From positions 3,443,501-3,507,500 of the forward strand of contig NZ_CP009452.1 of the NCBI RefSeq assembly GCF_001278035.1: a stretch of 64,000 nt of DNA. The letters are read 5' to 3'. This document shows, one piece after another, positions 51,422 through 60,110 of this stretch (the first letter of the stretch is position 1; each line of letters begins with the position of its first letter). Below the pieces are notes generated by a model. The model was not told where the DNA came from, ran no database searches, and was given only the letters and a program-made list of their open reading frames with translations. The stretch comes from Sphingopyxis sp. 113P3. GTDB lineage: Bacteria > Pseudomonadota > Alphaproteobacteria > Sphingomonadales > Sphingomonadaceae. A program made the translations under genes and the position numbers.

Positions 51422-51474
51422 CCTTGCCAAGGTTGGGGTCGAGGGTTCGAATCCCTTCGCCCGCTCCAGTTTTC
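51422..51474 (+). repeat. Right attachment repeat (attR)
   Basis: Identical to 39422-39474. It contains only the 3' half of tRNA-Gly and does not form a tRNA. An ISL3-family element begins only 12 bp to the right, so the original chromosomal flank is hidden. Confidence 0.93.
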
Positions 51475-51486
51475 GGCTTGGGCTCT

Positions 51487-52791
51487 GGCTCTTCCCCGTG
51501 AACGGGGGATGAGGGTGGATCAGACCCGATTGATGACGCCATTCCAACCGCAAAGAGCGAGCACGCGCAAGCGGTAGTTGTGAAAGTTGCGGAAGCCGAA
51601 CGCGCGGCGCGAGATCATCTCCATCTTTGTGTGAAAGCCCTCGGTGATTCCATTGTTCCTGGAAAAGCGCCACATGCGGGCGACGGGCTCGAGCCAGCTG
51701 GTCAGGGTATCGGCGAGGGACTTGAGGGGGCTGGCGGCGAACTGATCGATCAGCCTGAGCAGGTCGGGGATAAGCTGGCTGGCCTTTTTGGCATTGAGGG
51801 ATTTTTGCGTCAGCAGGAGGGCCATGTCCTGCTTGGCAGTGTAGAGGGCTTCGAGCACCGGATTGGCTTTCAGGTAGACGGCCAGCCTTTTGCGCTGTTC
51901 TTCGCTTAGCTTCCATCGATGGCGCCGCATCAAACTGAGCAGCCCGCGATTCTTTCGGCCCTCGGGATCGAAGCGCTTCCATCCTTCGAGGAAATGCTGG
52001 TTGAGCAGCCGAATGACATGGAAGCGATCGGCGACGATCTTCGCGTTCGGAAAATATTTGCGGGCGATTGCGCGATAGGTTTCCGACAGGTCCATCACGA
52101 TGACCTTGACCTTGTCGCGCCCTGGCAACCTTCGCAAATAGCTTCGTAAACTGTCTTCCGAGCGTCCCGGGACGACATCGTGGACCTTGTGATTCTTCAG
52201 ATCGACAAATGTCGTCGCATAGCCTCTCTTGCGCGAGAAAAAATGCTCGTCGATCCCCAGGACCTGCGGGCAGGGCCGACCGGACAGCTCCGAGACGCGC
52301 TGTTCGATGAAATGATGATACCAGCGCTCGATGGTTGCACTGCCGATCGCATGGGTGCTCGTCAACTGGCTTTGGCTGATGCCTCCGTGGTGACCGTCGA
52401 AGACCTCAAGACGGTACGTCTCCGTCGCGCGATAGCGCGGACGGATGCCCGAAAAGCGATGACGGAAATAGCGGCCGCAACCGGCACAATGATATTTGGG
52501 CACCGCAAGGTGCACGATCAGGATCTGGTTGCCTTGACGCGTGTGCTTGAGATCGCGCTCATAAGTCGCCTTGATCCGCAGCCCCCCGTGGCCGCAATAA
52601 AGGCAAACAGGCCGCTTCGTTGGCCGCGCCCACACACGAATGTCGCGTCGCCGCTCGACACGGACAATCTCAACATCCGACAGCCCTAATATGCCGTCGA
52701 TTCCCTGATCAGCCTTCTTCTTCATCAGACTTGTCCTTCCTATGACAAGTCTAACCCAATTTCCCTCATCCCCCGTTCACGAGGAAGAGCC
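51487..52791 (-). mobile_element. ISL3-family element, full copy
   Basis: 1305 bp with 29-bp terminal inverted repeats that differ at one base (GGCTCTTCC, then C or T, then CGTGAACGGGGGATGAGGG). The 8-bp flanks (TGGGCTCT at the left, GAAAGCCC at the right) do not match, so no target duplication survives. Its right end is fused directly to a second, truncated copy. Confidence 0.9.
51520..52725 (-). CDS. ISL3-family transposase
   Basis: 401 residues: N-terminal zinc finger (CLYCGHGGLRIKATYERD, YHCAGCGRYFRHRF), a helix-turn-helix, and the DDE domain (QVLGIDEHFFSRKRGYATTFVD with the first Asp, KVIVMDLSETYRAIARKYFPNAKIVADRFHVIRLLN with the second, RNNGITEGFHTKMEMISRRAFGFRNFHNYRLR with the catalytic Glu). 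All three acidic residues are present, so the element may be active. Confidence 0.92.
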   Translation of the reverse strand: MKKKADQGIDGILGLSDVEIVRVERRRDIRVWARPTKRPVCLYCGHGGLRIKATYERDLKHTRQGNQILIVHLAVPKYHCAGCGRYFRHRFSGIRPRYRATETYRLEVFDGHHGGISQSQLTSTHAIGSATIERWYHHFIEQRVSELSGRPCPQVLGIDEHFFSRKRGYATTFVDLKNHKVHDVVPGRSEDSLRSYLRRLPGRDKVKVIVMDLSETYRAIARKYFPNAKIVADRFHVIRLLNQHFLEGWKRFDPEGRKNRGLLSLMRRHRWKLSEEQRKRLAVYLKANPVLEALYTAKQDMALLLTQKSLNAKKASQLIPDLLRLIDQFAASPLKSLADTLTSWLEPVARMWRFSRNNGITEGFHTKMEMISRRAFGFRNFHNYRLRVLALCGWNGVINRV

Positions 52792-53884
52792 GAAAGCCCT
52801 CGGTGATTCCATTGTTCCTGGAAAAGCGCCACATGCGGGCGACGGGCTCGAGCCAGCTGGTCAGGGTATCGGCGAGGGACTTGAGGGGGCTGGCGGCGAA
52901 CTGATCGATCATCCTGAGCAGGTCGGGGATAAGCTGGCTGGCCTTTTTGGCATTGAGGGATTTTTGCGTCAGCAGGAGGGCCATGTCCTGCTTGGCAGTG
53001 TAGAGGGCTTCGAGCACCGGATTGGCTTTCAGGTAGACGGCCAGCCTTTTGCGCTGTTCTTCGCTTAGCTTCCATCGATGGCGCCGCATCAAACTGAGCA
53101 GCCCGCGATTCTTTCGGCCCTCGGGATCGAAGCGCTTCCATCCTTCGAGGAAATGCTGGTTGAGCAGCCGAATGACATGGAAGCGATCGGCGACGATCTT
53201 CGCGTTCGGAAAATATTTGCGGGCGATTGCGCGATAGGTTTCCGACAGGTCCATCACGATGACCTTGACCTTGTCGCGCCCTGGCAACCTTCGCAAATAG
53301 CTTCGTAAACTGTCTTCCGAGCGTCCCGGGACGACATCGTAGACCTTGTGATTCTTCAGATCGACAAATGTCGTCGCATAGCCTCTCTTGCGCGAGAAAA
53401 AATGCTCGTCGATCCCCAGGACCTGCGGGCAGGGCCGACCGGACAGCTCCGAGACGCGCTGTTCGATGAAATGATGATACCAGCGCTCGATGGTTGCACT
53501 GCCGATCGCATGGGTGCTCGTCAACTGGCTTTGGCTGATGCCTCCGTGGTGACCGTCGAAGACCTCAAGACGGTACGTCTCCGTCGCGCGATAGCGCGGA
53601 CGGATGCCCGAAAAGCGATGACGGAAATAGCGGCCGCAACCGGCACAATGATATTTGGGCACCGCAAGGTGCACGATCAGGATCTGGTTGCCTTGACGCG
53701 TGTGCTTGAGCTCGCGCTCATAAGTCGCCTTGATCCGCAGCCCCCCGTGGCCGCAATAAAGGCAAACAGGCCGCTTCGTTGGCCGCGCCCACACACGAAT
53801 GTCGCGTCGCCGCTCGACACGGACAATCTCAACATCCGACAGCCCTAATATGCCGTCGATTCCCTGATCAGCCTTCTTCTTCAT
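52766..53884 (-). pseudogene. Truncated ISL3-family transposase (second copy)
   Basis: 364 residues match the neighbouring transposase with three differences (His/Tyr in HKVHDVV, Leu/Met in LLRLIDQ, Asp/Glu in TYERDLK). After NNGITEGF the frame crosses into the end of the other copy and adds eight foreign residues (RLFLVNGG). The 37 native C-terminal residues are missing. The catalytic Glu in ITEGF is kept, but the lost tail makes function unlikely. Confidence 0.88.
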
Positions 53885-53950
53885 CAGACTTGTCCTTCCT
53901 ATGACAAGTCTAACCCAATTTCCCTCATCCCCCGTTCACGAGGAAGAGCC
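52792..53950 (-). mobile_element. ISL3-family element, truncated copy
   Basis: Matches the full copy from its base 147 on (equivalent to 51633) to the right inverted repeat; the first 146 bp are missing. It begins exactly at the last base of the other copy. The same orientation, near identity and shared junction suggest insertion of one copy into or beside the other, or recombination, with loss of the intervening piece. Confidence 0.85.
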
Positions 53951-54411
53951 GACAGCGCCCTCTGTAAAGCCCGTTGTCTCCATAATGTCTCCAGAAAATC
54001 GCCAAGAATGGGCCGCCCCTGGCGTTGGCTGGCGCAGGTTGCGCCCGATCTTTTGCGCCCCCGCGCGGCCATTTCGCCCCTTCCACGCGACCCGGTGGCT
54101 GGAGACAATGGCTCCGCCGGCTGGAGACAATCGGGCCGAAGCTGGAGACAGCGCGCTTATCCGCGATCATGCGCTCGGACCCAGGAAGCCTCGCGGCTGT
54201 TGTCGCCGCCGCTTCACGCGCACCTCGGACCAAGCCGATCGACGCTCCCATTCGGCCTCCCCGGCGAGGCAGTTACGGACGCCTGACCGGCGCCGCGTCG
54301 GGGTCAAGCCCGGCCCGCACCAGACCGAGTAGGGCCTGACCCCGCCGCTCGCTTGCGCCGGTCGAACGCCTCCACGCCCTCGATCGGAGGGCTTCCCGAA
54401 TGGAGACAGTC
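53951..54411. other. Gene-free stretch with GGAGACA repeats (possible IS21-type end relic)
   Basis: No supported gene. TGTCTC(C) occurs at 53975-53980 and 53986-53992, and its reverse complement GGAGACA at 54101, 54123 and 54143. Multiple short repeats facing outward-in at both ends, with TG...CA borders, resemble IS21-family termini. The 100-bp interior codes for nothing recognisable. The rest of the stretch to 54411 is GC-rich and shows only a ribosome-binding region for the next gene. Confidence 0.35.
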
Positions 54412-54756
54412 ATGCAGCTCATCACCGACACCATCCGCGCGCAGCTCATCGCCAACGGCCGCTTGAGCATCGAGCATCCCGAGTTCGATCCCAAGCCCGT
54501 CGTCAAGCTGTTCACACCCGACGCTGGCGCCACCTGGCTCATCAGCGAGTGCGATCCCCAGGAGCCCGACATCCTTTACGGCCTCTGCGATCCCGGCCTC
54601 GGCGAACCCGAACTGGGCACGGTCAGCCTTGCGGAGATCGAGGCGCTGCGCGGCCCGCTGGGGCTCCCGGTCGAACGCGACCTCTATTTCGAGGCGAAGT
54701 ATCCGCTGAGTCGATACGCCCGCATGGCTATCGCGGCCGGCGTCGTCATCACCTAG
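54412..54756 (+). CDS. DUF2958 domain protein
   Basis: 114 residues: QLITDTIRAQLIANGR, then FDPKPVVKLFTPDAGATWLISECDPQEPDILYGLCDPGLGEPELGTVSLAEIEALRG and ERDLYFEAKYPLSRYA. This is the DUF2958 pattern, frequent in conjugative plasmids and integrative elements near ParB-like and anti-restriction genes. The role is unknown. An ATG at 54400 is also in frame; 54412 matches the family start. It hints that the DNA after 53.9 kb is a mobile-element backbone. Confidence 0.85.
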   Translation: MQLITDTIRAQLIANGRLSIEHPEFDPKPVVKLFTPDAGATWLISECDPQEPDILYGLCDPGLGEPELGTVSLAEIEALRGPLGLPVERDLYFEAKYPLSRYARMAIAAGVVIT

Positions 54757-55018
54757 CGACTGCTCATGTGCCCCGCCCGCGCGGGCGGGGCGCTCAATCC
54801 GGCAGAAACGGAACGACCACTGGCGCACCGTGAGTTTGCCGCTCGCCGCATTGAGCATGAGGATCAGCACGGCCGGATAGAGCGCGGGCCAAGTCGAATA
54901 GCTGATGATCCACGCCGCTGCGCTCGGCAACAGCCAGCCGGTCAGCGTTGTGATGCTGGCATAACGTGACGCTTGCCTCCATTGCGGCTATTGCGGTGAT
55001 GCCACTCCGGGGGAAGTT
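54757..55018. other. Short gap with a possible membrane-protein remnant
   Basis: A reverse-strand frame reads hydrophobic sequence (SAAAWIISYSTWPALYPAVLILMLNAASGKLTVRQW, 54930 down to about 54820) before turning into low-quality frame. It looks like the start of a small membrane protein that has lost its remainder. No ribosome-binding site is visible. The last bases hold the GGGGGAAG site for the next gene. Confidence 0.3.
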
Positions 55019-56503
55019 GTGCGGAAGTCGAAAGGATATCGAGTCGATGTGGAGTTTGACTGTCCTGTAGTGGATGCAACTCGGCTGGAGCAGGTTCTAC
55101 GGCATCATTTTGGGGCCACTGAAGTGCGGGTTGCCGTGCGTGCGGTAACGTCCGACAAATTACTTTCCGGGCCGCCCCGATGGGAACCCAATCCAGGGAC
55201 TGGGGCGCACACCATGCTTGAAATCGTCCGGGAGCGCGGCGTGGTGCGCTGGCGTGACATCAAGCATGTGCGCAATTCGCGCGCCGCGCTCGAACTGCTG
55301 CTGATGGACGGGCACCTTGTGCGCGTCAGTCACGGCCTGTTTCGAGATGGGAGCCGACCGCTCGATGCGGAGATCGCGGTGAAGCAACGCGAACCCTATT
55401 TTCGGGGACAGCTCGGGACGCGGCAACAAACCATTTATGATGCTCTAGCAAAGCCAGCCACGGCCGCAGAACTTCGCCAGCGAGAGGGTGTCAGCCGTCA
55501 AGCGGTGGACCAGATTCTCAAGAAGCTGATGAAATCCGGCCTTATCCGCCGTCTGCCTACACCCGGTGAGTCCTCCGAATGGGTCTATGCACAAAGCGGG
55601 AAAAGGACGCTCGACGTCCTGGTGGATCGCGAACCTAAGATCGGCTCGCTCGAAAAGGCGACGTTGAGGCTCATTCCGCCAGTCGGCGGCGCGCGCCGAG
55701 CAGCACTCGTCGAGCGGCTCGGCCAGTCGACCCACAGCGCACTCAAGCGTCTTGTCGCCAAGGGGCTTGTCGAGAAGGCTGGGACTCCCAAACGCCAGCT
55801 TATCCGGCTCACTCAGAAGGGATTGACGCACAGCGCCTATGATCTCGAAGGTGAGCACCTACCAGGCAACGACGTCTCCGCAGCGCTGAAACCCGAACAG
55901 GTGCGTCTCCTACTCGCTCTCGATGCGCTCGGACCAGCCCGCGCACTCGACATCAGCGCCGCAGCGGGTGTCCGGTCAAAGCGGGCTCCAAGCGCGGGTC
56001 AGTATCTCCAGCGATTGCGGATGTCGGGTTACATCGTTCAGGAAAGGCCGATGCCGGGACGCGCGCCGATCTACCGGCTCACCAAACAAGGCACGACCGC
56101 AATCGCGGCCGCGAAGCTCGCCGGCAAGGCGATGAGTCCCAACAAAGCGCGCCGTGCAGTCGAACGCGATGCTGCGGATCGCGCCCAGCAGGCTGCGTCC
56201 AGGCACTATTCATCGCCGGGCCAGGGGCGCACGCCGGAAATCCTCGCGCTCCTCGAATCCGGCCCGCTTACCAGTCGCGAGATTCAGGATCAGCTCAGCA
56301 ATCCGTTCAAATTCTACCGATCCGTTGGTCTCGCGGCTTCCGATTTACAGAAGCGCGGATGGGTTCGCTGCATTGGGTCGGGCGATCACGCAGCGAAGCG
56401 CTGGGAGTTGACGAGCGCTGGCCTGGACTGGCTGGAGGCCCGACGGGCTCAGCACGAGGTGCAGCAAATCGACCTGGCTCCGAGCGAGGCTCATCACCCT
56501 TGA
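55019..56503 (+). CDS. Protein with five tandem winged-helix modules, unknown role
   Basis: 494 residues from a GTG preceded by GGGGGAAG. After a short beta-rich N-terminus (GYRVDVEFDCPVVDATRLEQVLRHHFG) come five winged-helix-like units at about 62-110, 132-190, 207-265, 285-360 and 405-470. Each has a recognition helix and a wing (SRQAVDQILKKLMKSGLIRR; THSALKRLVAKGLVEKAG; AGQYLQRLRMSGYIVQERP; GLAASDLQKRGWVRCIG). No catalytic motif is visible. The 3' end overlaps the end of the ietS-like gene by 10 bp, tail to tail. It could be a regulator of, or an additional part of, the adjacent defence module; no described family comes to mind. Confidence 0.65.
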   Translation: MRKSKGYRVDVEFDCPVVDATRLEQVLRHHFGATEVRVAVRAVTSDKLLSGPPRWEPNPGTGAHTMLEIVRERGVVRWRDIKHVRNSRAALELLLMDGHLVRVSHGLFRDGSRPLDAEIAVKQREPYFRGQLGTRQQTIYDALAKPATAAELRQREGVSRQAVDQILKKLMKSGLIRRLPTPGESSEWVYAQSGKRTLDVLVDREPKIGSLEKATLRLIPPVGGARRAALVERLGQSTHSALKRLVAKGLVEKAGTPKRQLIRLTQKGLTHSAYDLEGEHLPGNDVSAALKPEQVRLLLALDALGPARALDISAAAGVRSKRAPSAGQYLQRLRMSGYIVQERPMPGRAPIYRLTKQGTTAIAAAKLAGKAMSPNKARRAVERDAADRAQQAASRHYSSPGQGRTPEILALLESGPLTSREIQDQLSNPFKFYRSVGLAASDLQKRGWVRCIGSGDHAAKRWELTSAGLDWLEARRAQHEVQQIDLAPSEAHHP

Positions 56504-59049
56504 TCCGGCCCGGCTGCCACCGCCACTTCGGCGGCAATCCGCGCCTCGATCGCCGCCGCGATCTCGGCATAAAGGTCGACGTCCTGATCCGGCGCCGAGA
56601 TGGAGATCGCGAGCGCATAGCGGCCCTTGTCGTTCATGCGGTTCTGTCCGATGTGCGATTTCCACCAGCCGCCAACCGGATAGATCGCGATCTGGTCGTG
56701 CGCGGCAAGGTCGATTGCCGGACCTCGCCACAGGTCGCAATGAAGCGACCCAGCCTGAACGGCCTGCGGCCCGAGCAACCAATAGTCGGTCTCCTGACCG
56801 GCCTTTTCCGCCTTCTCCTCGGTCTTGCTCAATCGTGTCCGAAAATCATTGGCCGTCTCGCGCCGTTTCTTCAAGGCGAAGCGCAGGCCGTAGGAGCGAT
56901 AGGTGTCGGGTCGGGTGCTGGCCCGGCCTGAAAGGTTGGGCTCGATGAAATAGGAGAGCGTCACCTTCATCATCACCGAAGCGTTTTCCAGCGCTTCTAG
57001 CGCTGCCTTCGGCCAAGGGAGGGCGTAGAAATGCACCTCGTTGAATACGGCCGAGCGCCCGTCGGCTGAAGCGGCATAAGGTTGAATCTCGGCCTCGGCG
57101 AGCAAGGTCACATCATTGCGCGCCGACGCGGCCGCGCGAACCAGGTTGGGCACGCCAAAGCCCATGCTGCGTAGGATTTGCTGCTTCGTGCCCTTGCTGC
57201 CCGTCTTCCAGCTACGGCCGGTGCCGATCAGCAGCTTACGAATTGGCCCAGGCCATTCGGCGGAATGGACGGTGAGAGCGCGGTAGGTTTCCGGCCACCG
57301 GCCGGGTAGATCGGCCTTGAGTCGCCCAATGAAATTGCCGGCCACGCCCGTCGCGGCGCTGGTCGCCCAGAAGGGCACCAGCGGCTCCGTAGCCACATCC
57401 CTGCCTGCCGAGAGCAGCGAGACCGCCGGGTGCCAGCCGCAAAACTGGGCATTGTCCATCATCATGTTGCCGGCCTCGAACAGCACGTCGGGCTTGATCG
57501 GCGTCAGGTCAGCCGGAAGGGTCTGCGATCCCCGGCTGAATGGGCTGCGCTCGTTCGGCGCGACCAGCGGAATCAACTCGGGTTCGTCTTGCGCCTGGTC
57601 AGCCTTCGCCGTGTATCCGCCGATAGTGAGCGCATTCCAGCTCTGCGCGGGGTCTTCGAGTGCATGATGCTGCTCGACCACGGCCTTGAGCCCGCCGTCC
57701 ATATTGCCGGTGGCGATCAGCACGAGACGCTTGGGGTGATCCTTGGCGGCGAGCCCCGCCTGCTGCTCACCCGGCATTGAGCCGGCGCAAATCTGATCGA
57801 CCGCGCCGCTCCAGCTTGATGGCGCCTCCGAAGAAAGATCGGGCGAGGAGGTGGCGATGCAGAAGCTGCGCGGGATATTGGCCCGTTCGATTTCGGCCAC
57901 GGCCACGGCTGCTTGCGTGATAATGCCATAGCGCGCCGGCTCGGTCGCCGGAAAGCCGCCGGGCGGAAGGAACTTCACGGATTCGACGGCATGGCCGAGC
58001 ACGACCTGGCGTTGGTCGCTCATAGGCCCAAGCAGGTCGCCATGCAGGACAAGGCTCGCCATGCCCGTTCCATGCCCGCCGGCGCCGGCGTGATCGTCGG
58101 TGCCCCAGGCATCGTTCACAGTCCACGCACCGGCCAGCGCGGGAGCGATCAGCGGGTGCGCTGCCGCAACGCCCGTGTCGATCACGCAAACCACCGGCGC
58201 ATCCGCTGGCGGAGGCGTCACCCGCCCGCAATATTCGGCCACAAGCGCGTGCTGCCCCAAGCTCTTGTCGCCTTGGTCAAGGAACGGCTCGATGCTCTGG
58301 CTGGCGCGCCGCACTTCGCTGATCGCGCCGTTGAGGCGGCCGACGAGCCCAAGGGTCGCCTCGGCTGTTCCGAGCACGAATATGACCGAGGTTTCAGGAA
58401 ATTGCAGCCGGTCGGGATACACGTCGAGCCCCGCCTGCTGCGCGGCCGCCACCACCGCCTCCACGATCGCATCGGGGCGACGCAGCCAAAGCTCCCACCA
58501 CTGCGGCGCTGGCGATGCCAAGTCCGGCGTGCCGACGACGAGCGTGCGCGCCGCACCGGCGCGGATCGCCTCGATCACCTCGAATTTGTCGATGTCGGGA
58601 CGCTCGTGATTGCCGAGATCTTCGGAGCCATAGGCCGCGATCCGGCCGGTCAGGAATGCGCGAGCGTCATCGGGAACGAACACTACCGCCCGCTCTGTGC
58701 GATCCTCGCTACGCTCGGAACGGAGGACGACGATCTCCTGCGCCGGGAAATCCAGCGCCGGTATCTTCGTGGCCTTGGCGCGCTCGCTCGGCACCATCGT
58801 CTCGACCTCGACGAGAACGCCGCGTTTCAGCCCGTCGACCGGGATGCGGACGTCCTCTTGGGGCGGCGGGAGGTTGCCTAGAGCTTCCCCCAGCTGTCCG
58901 AGCAGGGCTGCGGCATGGGCATGGTAGTCTTCACGCCGCTCGCGTCGTTCGCGCCGAAGTCGGGGATAGACATACTGCGCTGCCTCGCGCCATCGCGTGA
59001 TCGAGATATGCGGCTGGCGTGGCGCCGCACCGGCTTCATTTTCGGGCAT
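56494..59049 (-). CDS. ietS: Subtilisin-like (S8) anti-phage protease, IetS type
   Basis: 851 residues. A long N-terminal region (about 1-285) precedes the S8 catalytic domain: Asp in VVCVIDTGVAAAHPLI, His in GAGGHGTGMASLVLHG and Ser in FWATSAATGVAGNFIGRL. The C-terminal 250 residues contain beta-rich parts (FNEVHFYALPWP, MMKVTLSYFIEPNLSGR, GSLHCDLWRGP). Large S8 proteases encoded next to an AAA+ ATPase form the ietAS defence system described by Gao and colleagues. No signal peptide is present, so it acts in the cytoplasm. GAGGGGGG precedes the ATG. The ATPase gene lies 68 bp upstream. Confidence 0.85.
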   Translation of the reverse strand: MPENEAGAAPRQPHISITRWREAAQYVYPRLRRERRERREDYHAHAAALLGQLGEALGNLPPPQEDVRIPVDGLKRGVLVEVETMVPSERAKATKIPALDFPAQEIVVLRSERSEDRTERAVVFVPDDARAFLTGRIAAYGSEDLGNHERPDIDKFEVIEAIRAGAARTLVVGTPDLASPAPQWWELWLRRPDAIVEAVVAAAQQAGLDVYPDRLQFPETSVIFVLGTAEATLGLVGRLNGAISEVRRASQSIEPFLDQGDKSLGQHALVAEYCGRVTPPPADAPVVCVIDTGVAAAHPLIAPALAGAWTVNDAWGTDDHAGAGGHGTGMASLVLHGDLLGPMSDQRQVVLGHAVESVKFLPPGGFPATEPARYGIITQAAVAVAEIERANIPRSFCIATSSPDLSSEAPSSWSGAVDQICAGSMPGEQQAGLAAKDHPKRLVLIATGNMDGGLKAVVEQHHALEDPAQSWNALTIGGYTAKADQAQDEPELIPLVAPNERSPFSRGSQTLPADLTPIKPDVLFEAGNMMMDNAQFCGWHPAVSLLSAGRDVATEPLVPFWATSAATGVAGNFIGRLKADLPGRWPETYRALTVHSAEWPGPIRKLLIGTGRSWKTGSKGTKQQILRSMGFGVPNLVRAAASARNDVTLLAEAEIQPYAASADGRSAVFNEVHFYALPWPKAALEALENASVMMKVTLSYFIEPNLSGRASTRPDTYRSYGLRFALKKRRETANDFRTRLSKTEEKAEKAGQETDYWLLGPQAVQAGSLHCDLWRGPAIDLAAHDQIAIYPVGGWWKSHIGQNRMNDKGRYALAISISAPDQDVDLYAEIAAAIEARIAAEVAVAAGPDQG

Positions 59050-59117
59050 ACCCCCCTCAAGTCATTCCCACCGCTTCCCCACGCGGTCTCTTCTCGCCGA
59101 CGGACGATGCCGGCGCT

Positions 59118-60110
59118 TCAATGTCCAAAGCTCTGTCGAAAGATTTGGCGGTCTTGGAGCGCGATGCGCAAATGGTCGGCCGAGATCGACTTCGCCCCTT
59201 CGAGGATAGCGTCCTTCACGACGGCATCGGCCGCGCGCACCAGCTCCCCCTGGCTCAAGCCTTCCGTGATGGGAGCGATCGACGCCCAAGCCTTGGCGGT
59301 CAGGCGGTAGCGTCCCAGCCGGCGTGAGAGGATCGCGCGCGCGGACTCGGGATCGGGCAGCCGATATTCGATGACTTCATCAAACCTGCGTGCCAGCGCC
59401 TTGTCGAGTATCTCGACATGGTTGGTCGCCGCGATGACGATACTGTCGGTTGAGTTAGGCTCCTCCATGAAGGAGAGCACCGAGTTAAGAACCCGTCGAA
59501 TCTCGCCGACGTCATTGGGATCGCCACGACGCGAACCGATCGCGTCGAACTCGTCGAGCAAATAGACGCCGCGGGTCTGCGCAATCTGATCAAACAGCAA
59601 GCGCAGCTTGCCGGCCGTCTCCCCAAAGAAGCGGCTGAACAACGAGTCCAGCCGTGCCGTGAACAGCGGCAAGCGCAGCTCTCCCGCGAGTGCCGAGGCC
59701 GTCATGGTCTTGCCCGTGCCCGGAGGCCCGACAAGCAGCAGGTGCGTCGCCGGAACCTGCCCATGATCGCGCAAGGTCGCCCGCTCGCTTTGCTGCCGGA
59801 CAACGCGCTGCAACCGCGAGCGAATGGCCTCGCCAAGCACCATGTTGTCGAGCTTGGTCTTCGGATAGCTGCTCTCGACCAGCCCTTGCAACTCGCCGCG
59901 CGGCCGCGCCAGAGGGATTGGCGCTTGGCCGGTAGGCGCGTTGCCAAGCCGTTCGCGCGCCTTTTGGACGAGGCGCTTCAACTGGTTCGCCTCTTCGGCA
60001 TTGCCTTGGCGCGCTTGCTGTGCCGCAACCTGGAGCGCTATCGACAGAAATTGCTCTTCGTCCCCAGCAACGTGCGAATTGAGCAGCGCGACGATCTGCT
60101 TGGTTGACAT
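59118..60110 (-). CDS. ietA: AAA+ ATPase, IetA type
   Basis: 330 residues: N-terminal helices (IVALLNSHVAGDEEQFLSIALQVAAQQARQGN), then a single AAA+ module with Walker A LLVGPPGTGKTMTASAL, Walker B GVYLLDEFDAIGSRRGD, sensor 1 IVIAATNHVEILD, arginine finger ALARRFDEVIEYRLP and a lid. This FtsH/proteasome-like ATPase is the usual partner of the S8 protease in ietAS. It probably senses infection or feeds substrates to the protease; mechanism is unproven. The start at 60110 follows a strong AAAGGAGG. The promoter must lie in the 319 bp before the IS701 element. Confidence 0.85.
   Translation of the reverse strand: MSTKQIVALLNSHVAGDEEQFLSIALQVAAQQARQGNAEEANQLKRLVQKARERLGNAPTGQAPIPLARPRGELQGLVESSYPKTKLDNMVLGEAIRSRLQRVVRQQSERATLRDHGQVPATHLLLVGPPGTGKTMTASALAGELRLPLFTARLDSLFSRFFGETAGKLRLLFDQIAQTRGVYLLDEFDAIGSRRGDPNDVGEIRRVLNSVLSFMEEPNSTDSIVIAATNHVEILDKALARRFDEVIEYRLPDPESARAILSRRLGRYRLTAKAWASIAPITEGLSQGELVRAADAVVKDAILEGAKSISADHLRIALQDRQIFRQSFGH

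Larger units (their letters stand above)
39422..51474. mobile_element. 12.0-kb integrative element in tRNA-Gly (phage-satellite-like)
   Basis: Bounded by an identical 53-bp repeat at 39422-39474 and 51422-51474, exactly 12,000 bp apart, that starts in the tRNA anticodon stem and runs 6 bp past the CCA end. Inside are a P4-type tyrosine integrase beside the right repeat, an AlpA regulator, a D5-like primase-helicase, an iteron array, small- and large-terminase-like genes, several short unknown genes and a restriction-modification pair. No portal, capsid, tail or lysis gene is recognisable. The minus-strand genes from integrase to terminase overlap or nearly abut except at the iteron region. 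An 838-bp IS5-family element is a later insertion. Confidence 0.85.

Noticed and set aside
51487..53950. Composite transposon formed by the two ISL3 copies
   Set aside because: The copies touch, one is truncated, and no cargo lies between them.
54304..54930. A 208-codon minus-strand membrane protein gene
   Set aside because: Only the first 35-40 residues look like protein; the rest is antisense to the DUF2958 gene. Kept only as a possible remnant.
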